Below, one piece after another: positions 51,766 to 62,021 of a DNA stretch of 64,000 nucleotides (positions within the stretch are counted from its first letter, which is position 1; each line of letters begins with the position of its first letter). This DNA comes from Alnus glutinosa (taxonomy: Eukaryota; Streptophyta; Magnoliopsida; Fagales; Betulaceae). The notes below the pieces were generated by a model. The model saw only the letters and a list, made by a program, of their open reading frames with translations, was not told the origin of the DNA and did no database searches. The stretch is taken from the NCBI RefSeq assembly GCF_958979055.1, contig NC_084897.1, forward strand, positions 21,749,628 through 21,813,627, read 5' to 3'. A program made the translations under genes and the position numbers.

Positions 51766-52480
51766 AAATGACTTTCTATTAAACCAAACAAATGTACAAT
51801 ACACTCTAGCAGCAAAACTGCTAGATCCCCCAGGTCCAAAAGCCCTTTTTTAGCAAACAAATCAATGTATCTCAGCTCAAACAGTAGCCACTATACAAGC
51901 TACTTCAATCAGACAACCTATACAACTATATCAAAAAACATTACAGGCAAAACCAGTACTAAACAACCAGCAGCAACATCCCCTGTTCCAGGAGAACCAC
52001 ATCATCTAATATATACAAGTACCAGATCCTTCTTTCAACATCCACAAGTCAGAACAACAGAAAATAGGAACAAAACAACAAGTAACCAAGCAAACCTAAG
52101 CAGCAGTCTCAGCAGACAGCAAAACAAACAGCCCCAACCAGACCAAGTCAGATTTAGCAGTCTAACCATGCTTTAGCAGTGCACGCATCACTCCTGTTCC
52201 AAAGGAATCGATTGAATTTTCTCTCAATAGACCTTAAACATTTCTTTGCAAAAATAAAGATTTGGGACCAATAGACTTGGAAGCTATAAAGCACCCAAGT
52301 CAATAGTCGGAGCCTACCAGCAAAAGAAAGGTGTTTGGAAATCCAAGAATCAATTTTACCTGAGATTTTGTCCAAATATAACACCTCACAGTCCCCAGCC
52401 ACAAGCCTTTAGGAGATCAATGGGACTCCTAGGTAACGCACCGGGAGCTTCCCTTGAGGCATTTGCAGATATTAAAGCTG
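51766..52480 (-). mobile_element. LINE fragment (C-terminal reverse transcriptase region), broken
   Basis: Minus strand, 52460 downward: LPVRYLGVPLIS, DKISGKIDSWISKHLSFAGR, RLRLLTWVLYSFQVYWSQIFI and IERKFNRFLWNR, the block after the RT fingers in plant L1-type LINEs. A TAG interrupts just after VPLIS. The low-coordinate side resembles a LINE 3' tail. Most of the element is missing. Confidence 0.8.
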
Positions 52481-52689
52481 TCTGATTGAGGCTTATCAGT
52501 CCATCCAATGGTGATTTTTCACTGCGCATTTGAGAGTGTAAACTAGGGATATAGCAGTCATCTTTGGATTTTCACTTCCATTGTCACCTAGAAACTGAAA
52601 TCTGCAGATATAGTAGTCATCTCCCAAAGCAAGCTCGCATGCTCTCCACTGGCTTCATCTTTGGATTTCTCGGCCTGAATGGAAAACAC

Positions 52690-53361
52690 TATCCCTATCC
52701 CGAGTCGAGTATTGAATGTTCGGTCTCGGTTCGTTTAATTTTTTTTCGAATACGAATCGATCTCGAGTTTATTATCAAACTAAATAATTTGTTCATTTAT
52801 ATTTTTTAACAAACTCGAGCTTATTCATGAGTTACTCAATTAATTTAATCATTTTATATATAAAGTAAATATAACATTGTTTTTAAAATTAATACTAATT
52901 ATTAATTACTTAATTGTAGTTAAGATTTATTGTTTGAATAATCAGAGAAATTAACTCAAATCTTAAAAAATCTAATTTCAATTTTATATGTTTATCTTAT
53001 AGTATATATAGATACATTCATATACACATACAAGCTCACTCATATACACACAAATGCACTTATATCTATATCCAGATTCAAAATTACAATAATTCAAGTT
53101 ATATCTATTATATTACGAAAAATATTTCTTTTTTCTTTTAAAAAAAATACTTAACATGTTTTCATTACAAAATTAAAAATAATATTATAAAAATAACAAA
53201 AATAAAGTTATTCAAGCTTATGCGAGCCTATACGAGTCGAGTCGAGCTTAAATTTATAGGAGCTTGAATTTTTTGTTCAAGCTCTATTTTTTTAATAAAC
53301 AAACCAATTCTGAGCCAAACTTAAGCATGTTCATGAGTAGCTCTAATTGCTTACAACCCTA
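52690..53361. mobile_element. Relic of the hAT-type TAGGGGTGTAAAT family
   Basis: The right end, reversed, reads TAGGGTTGTAAGCAATTAGAGC, and the interior has CTCGAGTT, ACGAGTCGAGTCGAGC and AT-rich sequence like the elements at 6655 and 10126. The left end is too degraded to place and no target duplication was found. Confidence 0.6.
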
Positions 53362-53739
53362 CAAAGGACTTTGGGGAAGAACACGAACATCAATGCTACT
53401 TAGAACTTCTCCAAGAAGGGGTGCTTCAATTTAAAAAATAAATAAAATAAATTGGGACTATGATATGATTCTCAAATTACAGAATTTAGGAAGTTTCTTT
53501 ACATTAAAATGCTTGGAAAATGTCACATATTAAAATTGTGACATGTTACATTTAAGAATTTAATATATTTTTGTCAGTTTCTTGCTCTTTATATTGTAAA
53601 AAAACTTTTTTAAAATTTTGTAATTTGAGAATCTACAATTTTTTAAAAATTGTAAAAAATTAGTCATTCACAATTACCTGTCCTAATTTTCTCAAATTCG
53701 GATAATAATTATAGGCTATCTTAGTCCATAAACGGGTAC

Positions 53740-54383
53740 CCAAAGGCCGAATGGATTAACAATTAAAACGAACTTAAAATATTATCATAATCCATTAACT
53801 TTTTTTTGTCTGATTTCAATTTCTTTCTTATGTTATCAATTCTGCCATTTTATTTGGTACGTATTTTGAAGATATTATTTTTGCTAGCATTTTTGAGTCT
53901 TTGACCAAAATTAAAAGAGAAATGTTAGAGCTCATTCTAAAGTCCTTACGTGGTATTTCTATATTAACATGACACTTTGTTTTTAATAAAAAAAAATTAC
54001 AGCTTGATTTATCTCTCATATTTTTATTAAAAAATGCATTGTACCACGTCAATATAGAAGAATCCTAAAATGACCTTAGAAAGAGTTATACTATTCCTCA
54101 AATTAAAAATAGTTCATGGACAAAATCAAAATCTAACAAATAACTGACTCAAACAACATTTTGGTCTAAAGAAAGTAATTAAGATAAGTGGAGTTGAAAA
54201 TGTTTTGTTAGAAAAATGGGGAGTGCATGATATATATATATTGTGTGGTAATGCACTTCTGTCGTGCCCGGCCTAATCCAATCCCTTTACACTTTATATA
54301 TATATATACACTTCAATGCAGGTAGCCCATAACATTCCTTCCGTTTTCCTATTTTACAACACTAAATTTTCTGAAGAGCAAAC
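53740..54383 (+). promoter_or_regulatory. Promoter of PMEI copy 2
   Basis: Same block as upstream of copy 1 but interrupted by extra sequence at about 53890-54090. The motif is altered to GCACTTCTGTCGTGCCC at 54253-54269, followed by a TATA tract at about 54294-54308. Confidence 0.7.
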
Positions 54384-54902
54384 ATGAACACCATTCCAAA
54401 GGTCTTCCTTGTGCTGCTTGTAACTCTGTGGCCAAGCCAAATTCTTGCTGGGGATTTGATCTCCTCAGCTTGTGATCACACTCTGTACAAACAAGTGTGC
54501 AGACAAACTCTTCAATCGGACCCGGAGAGCCGCGCGGCTACAAGTTTCGAAGTCCTGGCCAAAGTTGCACTGAAGCATGCAACGTCTAAAGCTACCCAAA
54601 TACACGACCAAGTCACAAAACTGCTCAACGGATCATCGAGCGCAGCAGCTAAGGGTGCACTAACAGATTGCGATGAGAACTACGAAGATTCAATTGAAAA
54701 GCTTAAAGACTCGGCCACTGCCTTGGCATCTAAGAGGTATAGTGATGTTAATACATGGGTGTCGGCTGCCATGAGTGCCGGCGACTCTTGTGACGAAGGC
54801 TTCAAGGAAGTGGGAGAAGGCCAGTCTCCATTAGGCAATCAAGGTACCTTGTTTACACGGCTTTGCAGCATTGTCTTAGCCATTACTAATCAACTCAAAT
54901 AG
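54384..54902 (+). CDS. PMEI-domain protein, copy 2
   Basis: Single exon, 172 aa. Signal peptide 1-22 ends ILA. Cysteines at 30, 39, 96, 136 and 161 keep the PMEI pattern. It differs from copy 1 mainly in the loop before the third cysteine, where HDQVTKLLNGSSSAAAKG adds six residues. No lesion. Function as for copy 1, target unknown. Confidence 0.92.
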   Translation: MNTIPKVFLVLLVTLWPSQILAGDLISSACDHTLYKQVCRQTLQSDPESRAATSFEVLAKVALKHATSKATQIHDQVTKLLNGSSSAAAKGALTDCDENYEDSIEKLKDSATALASKRYSDVNTWVSAAMSAGDSCDEGFKEVGEGQSPLGNQGTLFTRLCSIVLAITNQLK

Positions 54903-55359
54903 GGTCGTTGGGAACTATTGGCATTTTAATATAGCTTTCCCTAGCCTGTTTGTCACTTCTGTGAACATCTATGTCAATGTAAAATAGATGTCGGAATGTC
55001 CTTGCGTCCCTAAACAAAGGAATAAAAGAGAAATGCCGTTATTCTAGTCTTTTTCTAAATCGGGTCGAAGAAAATTCTTTCAATTCAATTTATTAGATTA
55101 ATATTCATCCACTCAAGATTAGCCATTACTCGGTCAAGTTTCTCAGAAACAAAATCAGTACCTACTCTTTTTGTTTGACCATGTGTAGAAGCACCCAGAA
55201 AAGATAAATCCTCAATCTCCAAATGGTTAACACATTCCACAACTTCATTTTTATAACAGTCGAGCTTTCCATTTCCCCACTTTTCTGGACTGAACCTAAT
55301 CACTTTTCAAAGGCACATCAGATGATGAACAATTGCCAATGACCTCGATCACTTAAAAG
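54903..55359. other. Spacer after PMEI copy 2
   Basis: A minus-strand open frame (55303-55085) with RFSPEKWGNGKLDCYKNEVVECVNHLEIEDLSFLG, TKRVGTDFVSEKLDRVMANLEWM resembles a short piece of the LINE endonuclease domain (ExxxLDRVxxNxxW), so this is probably another LINE scrap. Nothing else seen. Confidence 0.5.
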
Positions 55360-55725
55360 GTTCGAAATATTGTTATTAGCGATTACATTATTGGCGGCGA
55401 CCTTTGGGTTGCCGCTAATAAGGGCTTATTAGTGTTAACTTTTGATAGTCGACCTTAATAGTTGCTGTTAATGTTAGAAAAAAATGTCGTTGCTAATAAC
55501 CTAGCAGGAATTTTTTCCCGCGTACGGGTTGAAGTACATGGGAAACTATTAGCGACAACATTCTCCCATTAGCAATGACAAAAGTCGATGCTAGTAACAA
55601 AATATCAGCATCGACTCTAACATCGTGCTGATGTTATATCTAAATTAATATAAAAAATAAAACTCATGTCAGTCTCGACTACGTACTGGTATTGTCGCTG
55701 TCAACGCTAATATATGGTAAGTTGA
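55360..55725. mobile_element. CACTA-like subterminal remnant
   Basis: Alternating TTAGCGAC/GTCGCTAAT and GGCGGCGACC-type motifs with TTTTCCCGCGTACGGGTT resemble the subterminal part of the CACTA element near 17400-17480. No terminal CACTA was found, so this is a fragment. Confidence 0.45.
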
Positions 55726-55775
55726 TGCTGACGTGTTCCTACTTCCTCTTAAGTTTTTGTACATATTCCTTTTAC

Positions 55776-56388
55776 TAGGGGTGAAAATGCGGATGCAGTT
55801 ATTAGTAATATTCGTATCCAATCCGCAAAATGCGATTATCACTTTTAGGTATCCGGGTCAGTACCATGCAATTACTATCCTCATCTATGCGTTTATTATC
55901 CGCTATCCGCATATGATGTAATTGGCATTTTGAATTACTATCTAACACTATATATATGCAAGATTAAATAATGCGGTTATTACTATATATAAGCTTAAAT
56001 AAATTAAAATTTCACTTGTTACACAATTCACGATTATCAACTATAAATGATCATTGTCTCATAGAGTAATTGGGATTTGATTTACCCAAAGAAAAGAAAA
56101 ACAATAAATGTGGTAAGGTATGACTTTGATATAATAGTGAAAAAATCCAAACATAATCTAAAGGTCCTAAACTTACTAAATTCAAAATGACATCATTTTA
56201 GTAAATTTAATTAAATATATATTATATATAAAAGGAATGTGGATATGGTTATTAACCGCATCCGTATACCTTAAAATCATTATCCACATCCGCATATGCA
56301 AATAATGGATTTTGATATCCACATCCGTATGTGCGGATTGCGAATGCTGGCGGTTATATATTAACTGCTCACGTTTTCACTCGTTGTA
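55776..56388. mobile_element. hAT-like MITE
   Basis: Left end TAGGGGTGAAAATGCGGATG; right end, reversed, TACAACGAGTGAAAACGTGAG. Subterminal GCGGATATxxGxATCCGC-type repeats occur in both orientations. No clear 8-bp target duplication. A partial relative lies at 59929-60061. Confidence 0.55.
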
Positions 56389-56639
56389 GGTTTTTTTGTC
56401 TGGTATGAACAGTGAAATTAATGCAGTGCACTAAAAGGCTCGCATGGCAAAATAACTTTCCCGCTGCTTAATGAATATGCCATGTTTGGTTTTCCATCGC
56501 AAAGACTCTTGGGGAAGAACACGAACATTAATGCTACTTAATTAGAACTTCTCCAAGAAGCTAAGGGGTGCTTCGATTAAAAAAATAAAAACAAACTCTC
56601 TTATACAACATAGGATCCAAACAAGTATATACCCCAAAG

Positions 56640-57060
56640 GCCAAATGGCTTATTAATTAGGAAAAATAAATAATTAAAACAAACTTAAAATATAATTATC
56701 ATAAACTATATTAATTTTGTCATTTTAATTGGTATTTTGAAAGTGCTTCAATATTATTTTTAGCAAGTTTGACCAAAATAAAAATAGTTCATGGACAAAA
56801 TTTAAATCTAACAATGTCTTGCTACAAACATGGGAGTGGATGGCGAAGACTCACTCATATATATTGCCCAAAAGAAGCCCAAAAAGACTGTTAAAAAGAG
56901 TAATTGTGTGGTCATGCACTTCTCTCGTGCACTAATCTAATCCATCTCTTTATATACATATATATATATACACACGCATCAATGAAGGTAATTAGAATCC
57001 CATAACATTCATTCCATCTCTTTCTCTATTTGACAACATAAAATCTTCAGAAAAGCAAAC
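56640..57060 (+). promoter_or_regulatory. Promoter of PMEI copy 3
   Basis: Closest to the block of copy 1. Motif GCACTTCTCTCGTGCAC at 56916-56932 and a TATA tract at about 56950-56970. Confidence 0.75.
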
Positions 57061-57564
57061 ATGAACACCATTTCAAAGGTCTTCCTTGTGCTGCTTGTAA
57101 CTCTGTGGCCAAACCAAATTCTTGCTCAAAATTTGATCTCCTCAGCCTGTGAACACACTCTGTACAAGGAAATGTGCATAGAAACTCTCCATTCGGACCC
57201 CGAGAGCAGCGCGGCTACTAGTTTCGGAGTCCTGGCCAAAGTTGCACTAAAGCATGCAACATCTACAGCTACCCAAATCACAAAACAGCTCAAAGGATCA
57301 TCGGGCAACAAGGGTGCCCTGAAAGATTGCAATGGGAACTACCGAAATGCAATTGAACGACTAACGAACTCGGGCAGTGCCTTGGCATCTAAGAGGTACA
57401 GTGATGTTAATGCATGGGTGTCGGCTGCCATGAGTGCTGGTGCTTCATGTGACGAAGGCTTCAAGGAAGTGGGAGGCAGCAAGCCTCCATTTTTAGCCAG
57501 TCAGAATACCAAATTTACTCAGCTTTGCAGCATTGTCTTGGCCATTACCAATCAACTCAAATGA
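57061..57564 (+). CDS. PMEI-domain protein, copy 3
   Basis: Single exon, 167 aa, very close to copy 1. Signal peptide 1-22. Cysteines at 30, 39, 90, 130 and 156. Distinct near the end, where GGSKPPFLASQNTKFTQL replaces GGGKSPVGTRGTTFTGL. No lesion. Confidence 0.92.
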   Translation: MNTISKVFLVLLVTLWPNQILAQNLISSACEHTLYKEMCIETLHSDPESSAATSFGVLAKVALKHATSTATQITKQLKGSSGNKGALKDCNGNYRNAIERLTNSGSALASKRYSDVNAWVSAAMSAGASCDEGFKEVGGSKPPFLASQNTKFTQLCSIVLAITNQLK

Positions 57565-57933
57565 AAGGGCACTAATCTCTACCTGCTCTCCTTGTCTGAG
57601 CTTAATTAATTTACTATATTAGTCTAAACGACACAGTTTTTGGCTTACAGCACATATACTTGTTCTATGGCTACAACAATGCCGTGCTTCAACAATAATT
57701 CCAAACTTGTATAAAAAGAGAACTCTTTAATGAGCTATCTCGAAAAATGTGATTATAAAATTTTTGAAATACGATTGATAATATTTTTTATTTTCCTTGT
57801 TTATTTTTTGAATAAAAATGAAATATTAACAGACTAATATTCATGTAATTTCAATTTAATCTCTTAAGTTTTAATTTACTTAAGAAAAAAAAAATGCAAA
57901 ATCAATCAATGTAGTTAGCTTAATTTATAAATC

Positions 57934-58593
57934 GGAAAAAAGTACACATATCCCTCTTAAACTACCAATCAATTGTCAATCTAATCCACAAACTATCAAT
58001 TGTGTCAATGTCCTCCCTAAGACCAACATAAAGACAAAAATGACCCCAATTTTTTTTTGAATAAGATAAAAATGTCCTTGCAAATTCAAAAAAAAAATTA
58101 AAATTAAAATTAAAAACTAAAAATTAAAAAAAAGAAATTACTTTTTTAAGAAAACAAATTAAATAAAAAACGAAAAAAAAAAAGATGAAAAAAGAACAAT
58201 TTTTTATTTTTATTTTTTTAAAAAAAGAAAACTAAAAAAAATAACAGAAAATTATAAAAACTTTTTTTTCAAAAAAAAAGTAAATAATGAAAACGAAAAA
58301 CTAGTTTTTTTATTAAAATAAAATTTTTTTTTAAAAAAAAAGAAGGAAAAGTACGATTTTTTTTTTAAAAAAAACCAGTTTTTATTTCTTGGTATAAATT
58401 TTTGTTATTTTATATTTTTTTAATAATTTTGTTAGTTTTTATTTTGTTTTAATAATTTTCTGAAGGGTATTTTTATCAATAGATAGACATTAACATTTTT
58501 TGGTAGTTTATGGGAGGACATTGACACAATTGATGGTTTGGAGGTATATTGACAGTAAGGTGATAGTTTGAGGGAGTAATGTATATTTTTCCC
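57934..58593. mobile_element. MULE-type MITE with long inverted ends, 660 bp
   Basis: The two ends are inverted copies over about 80 bp (left ATCAATTGTGTCAATGTCCTCC at about 57994; right GGACATTGACACAATTGATGG at about 58515). A perfect 9-bp target duplication TTATAAATC lies at 57925-57933 and 58594-58602. The centre is nearly all A/T runs. No protein. Confidence 0.9.
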
Positions 58594-59482
58594 TTATAAA
58601 TCACTCCATACGGTATAGAAAATAATTTGAAGGTCTTCGGGATAGGCTAAAATAACAATTTAATCCCTGCAATCTAATTCCATCAAAAAACTTGACGGAT
58701 TCCATTAATATGTCACGTCATAACCGATAGAAGATTTGGTTTGGTTTAGGTAGAGAAGAAAGTGAAGCTGGTGGCAGTGTTGGAGGTGGAGGAGAAGCTT
58801 GGAGGGGCAGGTCATGGTGGTGGGATTGGTGTTGGTGGCAGCCTGAAGGAGGATTTGGGATTGGAATTGTCCAATTGGCACCGGATTTGAAGTTGGAGTT
58901 GGAGCTAGTGCTGGGGCAAGCCATGGATCCAGAAGTGGATCATTAGACCCTTTTGAATTTCACCAACATTGGCGTGGGTCACCGTACCCTAAAGAATTTT
59001 GAGTTTTTTTTGGGTTTGCTTTGGTTCTGGGCTCTTTTATTGGCCTATATGAGTGGACTTCTCTGGCCGTGGATTAAAATACATTTTACAATTCTTTCTC
59101 AAGATGTTTCGTCGAAAATATTTATTAAACTTAATTAAAAGATCCTTCTCCTGTCGTTTTTTATTGATGTGACATTGTAAATTCACCTTTAAATCAATTA
59201 TAATTAAAAAATAAATAAATCAATGGTTAATTGACAATGTCATATCAGCGGGGAATGATGAAAGAATGACAAGATGATACAAATTAACAACTATAAATAG
59301 AGGATACAGGAAACTAAATAATTTATGAGATGAAAATTTCATTGCAAAATGATTAACAAGTGTGATATGAATAATAATGTTCAACTATAAATAATGTCTT
59401 TTTGTATTTACTAGAAGTAGGAATTTCAATTTCAATTCCCAAAACGCCTATTATCTCATATGCTGGTAGCATATAATATCTA
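58594..59482. other. Spacer with an unrecognised biased stretch
   Basis: 58718-58924 is GGTGG-rich on the plus strand; the minus strand reads a Ser/Pro/His-rich 68-aa frame starting MACPSTSSNSNFKSGANW. It has no recognised homologue and could be a gene scrap. The rest is AT-rich and empty. Confidence 0.4.
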
Positions 59483-59919
59483 GGGGTAATTACCTTTTCC
59501 CCCATGAACTACCAAAAAATACGCGATGCCCCCATAAACTACCAACTCGACCAAAATAGAGCATTCAACTACCAAAGACAACCATTTTTCCCCCTTCCGT
59601 CAGTTAGAAAGGTTAAAAGAAATAGTCAACGGGTCATGTCCCGTTTTACGTGGGGGCATGTTGGAAGATGGTGGTAGTTCATGGGGGAAAAAAAGGAAGA
59701 TGGCGGTACTTCATGGGGGGAAAAAAGGAAGAAAATGACAGTAAAACGGCATGTGACTGTCACGTGATGCGTTGACCATTTGTTTTAACCCCTTTGATTG
59801 ACGGAAGGGGGGAAAATGGTTGTTTTTTGTAGTTGGATGCTTTATTTTGGTCGAGTTGGTAGTTTGTGGGGGCTTTGCGCAAAAATTAGTAGTTCATGGG
59901 GGGAAAAGGTAATTACCCC
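59483..59919. mobile_element. MULE-type MITE with long inverted ends, 437 bp
   Basis: Begins GGGGTAATTACCTTTTCCCC and ends with its reverse; the inverted ends extend about 150-200 bp with some differences. A perfect 9-bp target duplication TAATATCTA lies at 59474-59482 and 59920-59928. A short GGTAGTTCATGGGGGAAAAA unit is repeated in the centre. Confidence 0.92.
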
Positions 59920-59928
59920 TAATATCTA

Positions 59929-60061
59929 TATTTAATAACTACAACAACCGTGTGGATGCAGATAATAATCGCATGATGCTGATCACATATGCGAGTACCT
60001 AAAAGTGATAACTGCACTATACGGATATTGCTAATAATCACGTCCACATTTTCATCCTTAG
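59929..60061 (-). mobile_element. Fragment of the hAT-like MITE seen at 55776
   Basis: Reversed, it reads GATGAAAATGTGGACGTGAT, then TTATCACTTTTAGGTA, matching the left half of 55776-56388. The MULE-type MITE landed beside or in it. Confidence 0.55.
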
Positions 60062-60109
60062 ACGAAACCAATATTAATTCTCTTTGCCAACATAGGATCC
60101 AAACAAGTA

Positions 60110-60528
60110 CCAAAAGGCCAAATGGCTTATTAATTAGGAAAAATAATTAATTAATTCAAACTTTAAACATTATCATAATTTCTTAAACTATAATCAATTC
60201 TGTCATTTTAGTTGGTATTTTGAAAATGCTTCAATATTATTTTTAGCATGTTTAAACAAAATAAAATTAAAATCGAACAAAATAACTGACTAAAATAGCA
60301 TTTTGGTCTAAAGAAAGTAATTAAGATAGGTGGAGCTGAAAGTGTTTTGCTACAAACATGGGAGTGGATGGTGCAAAAGAAGCCCAAAGAGACTGTAAAA
60401 CAGAGTGATTGTATGGTCATGCACTTCTCTCGTGCACTAATCTAACCCCTCTACTCTTTCTATATATATATATATATATACACACACACCTCACTTCAAT
60501 GTAGGTAATTAAAAGCCCCATAGCAAAC
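60110..60528 (+). promoter_or_regulatory. Promoter of PMEI copy 4
   Basis: Shared block again, with GCACTTCTCTCGTGCAC at 60421-60437 and a TATA tract at about 60461-60480. The 5' untranslated part is shorter than in the other copies (TATA to ATG about 55 bp). Confidence 0.75.
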
Positions 60529-61044
60529 ATGAACACCATTTCAAAGGTCTTCCTTGTGCTGCTTCTAACTCTCTGGACAAACCAAATTCTTGCTCAAAAT
60601 TTGATCATCTCAACTTGTGATGGCACTCTGTACAAGGATCTGTGCCAAAAGACTCTTCAATCGGACCCCGAGAGCCGTGCGGCTACTAGTGTGGAAGTCC
60701 TAGCCAAAGTTGCACTAAAGCATGCAACATCTACAGCTACCCAGATACATAACCTAGTCAAGAAACTGCTCAAATCATCGACCAAGCCCATTAAGGTTGC
60801 CCTGACAGACTGCAACGAGGTCTACGAAGATGCACTCGAACAACTCGATGACTCGAGCATTGCCTTGATAACTAAGAGTTACGAATCTATCAGTACATAC
60901 TTGTCGGCCGCCATGGATGATGCTGACACATGTGACCAAAGCTTCGAGGAAGTGGCACCCGGCAAGTCTCCGATAGGCACTCAGGGTACCACATTGAGCC
61001 AGCTTTGCAGCATTGTTTTATCCATTACCAAACAACTGAAATGA
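60529..61044 (+). CDS. PMEI-domain protein, copy 4 (most diverged)
   Basis: Single exon, 171 aa. Signal peptide 1-22. Cysteines at 30, 39, 95, 135 and 160 are kept. The middle of the bundle differs strongly from the other copies (SSTKPIKVALTDCNEVYE, TKSYESISTYLSAAMDDAD in place of SKRYSDVNAWVSAAMSAGD), and the protein is more acidic there. No lesion. It may have a different partner. Confidence 0.92.
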   Translation: MNTISKVFLVLLLTLWTNQILAQNLIISTCDGTLYKDLCQKTLQSDPESRAATSVEVLAKVALKHATSTATQIHNLVKKLLKSSTKPIKVALTDCNEVYEDALEQLDDSSIALITKSYESISTYLSAAMDDADTCDQSFEEVAPGKSPIGTQGTTLSQLCSIVLSITKQLK

Positions 61045-61978
61045 ATTGTCTGAGCTAAATTTACCATATTAATCTCACCCATCGGCTATAAACAAAAATT
61101 ACTCTATTATACAACTAATGGATTTTCGTAAAGCCTCAAGATATGGCTTTACTTGATTTCAAACATGATTAATGACAATCTTTAATATCTTGTCTCATGT
61201 TTTTCCGTTTGTCATAGCACAATCCATGGCCTAGAAATTAACTGACATGATTTCAGTATGAACTGACACATCTTTTGTCGAGGAAGCTGTTTTGAAAACT
61301 AGAAATTAAATTTGGGAAATAAGCTGGAAATCAGATTTGAGGTACAGAAACTCTTAATTCCAAGATTAGAGTTGACATCCGCTTCAATATTCAATAGCGC
61401 ATGAAATTTGTGAGCTAAATTTGAAATGAAATTCTGACAATAGTCAAAATAGAGAAATTATAGAGAGTTTGTTAAAGTGAACTTTTTGAACTTTTTACCA
61501 AATTTTGGTAAAAATTTTGAAATTGAAAGCTCACTAGGAATGCTCTTACAATAGGCCAACTTCAACTTATTTAATTAAATGGGTCAAAATCACCAACCCG
61601 ACCCTTTAATTTCATGTTGAAATTCGAAGGTCGCGTAAAAAATAGCGACCCCTACCCAAGCTACAAGGGGTTTCTGAAAAATAAAACGGGGCAATACAAA
61701 CACACCCTTAAAACCAAAAGCCACTTGATGATATTCGAATCGTCAAGAAAATTCCCACAAAATGGTAAAAAGCAATTCCTTAATGGGTTTGAAAGAAAAA
61801 TGTAATCCAATAACATTGGAGCACATTTCCCTCAACTGAGAAAGGAGAAGGTTCAAACAGAAAGGATTCTTTAACTTGTTTTATGCACAGATAAAATCCT
61901 AGAAACCATTTTCTCGGAAAACAGGTTCTCAAGAAAAACTCTGTGCCAATGTTAAACCAAAGAACGGTAATAATAAAA

Positions 61979-62021
<43 letters not shown>

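Noticed and set aside
55776-56388. A full hAT element with 8-bp target copies
   Set aside because: The flanks CCTTTTAC and GGTTTTTT do not match, so only a degraded MITE is claimed.
61614-61805. Open frame of 63 codons near the right end
   Set aside because: Short, no homologue recognised, no splice or promoter support.
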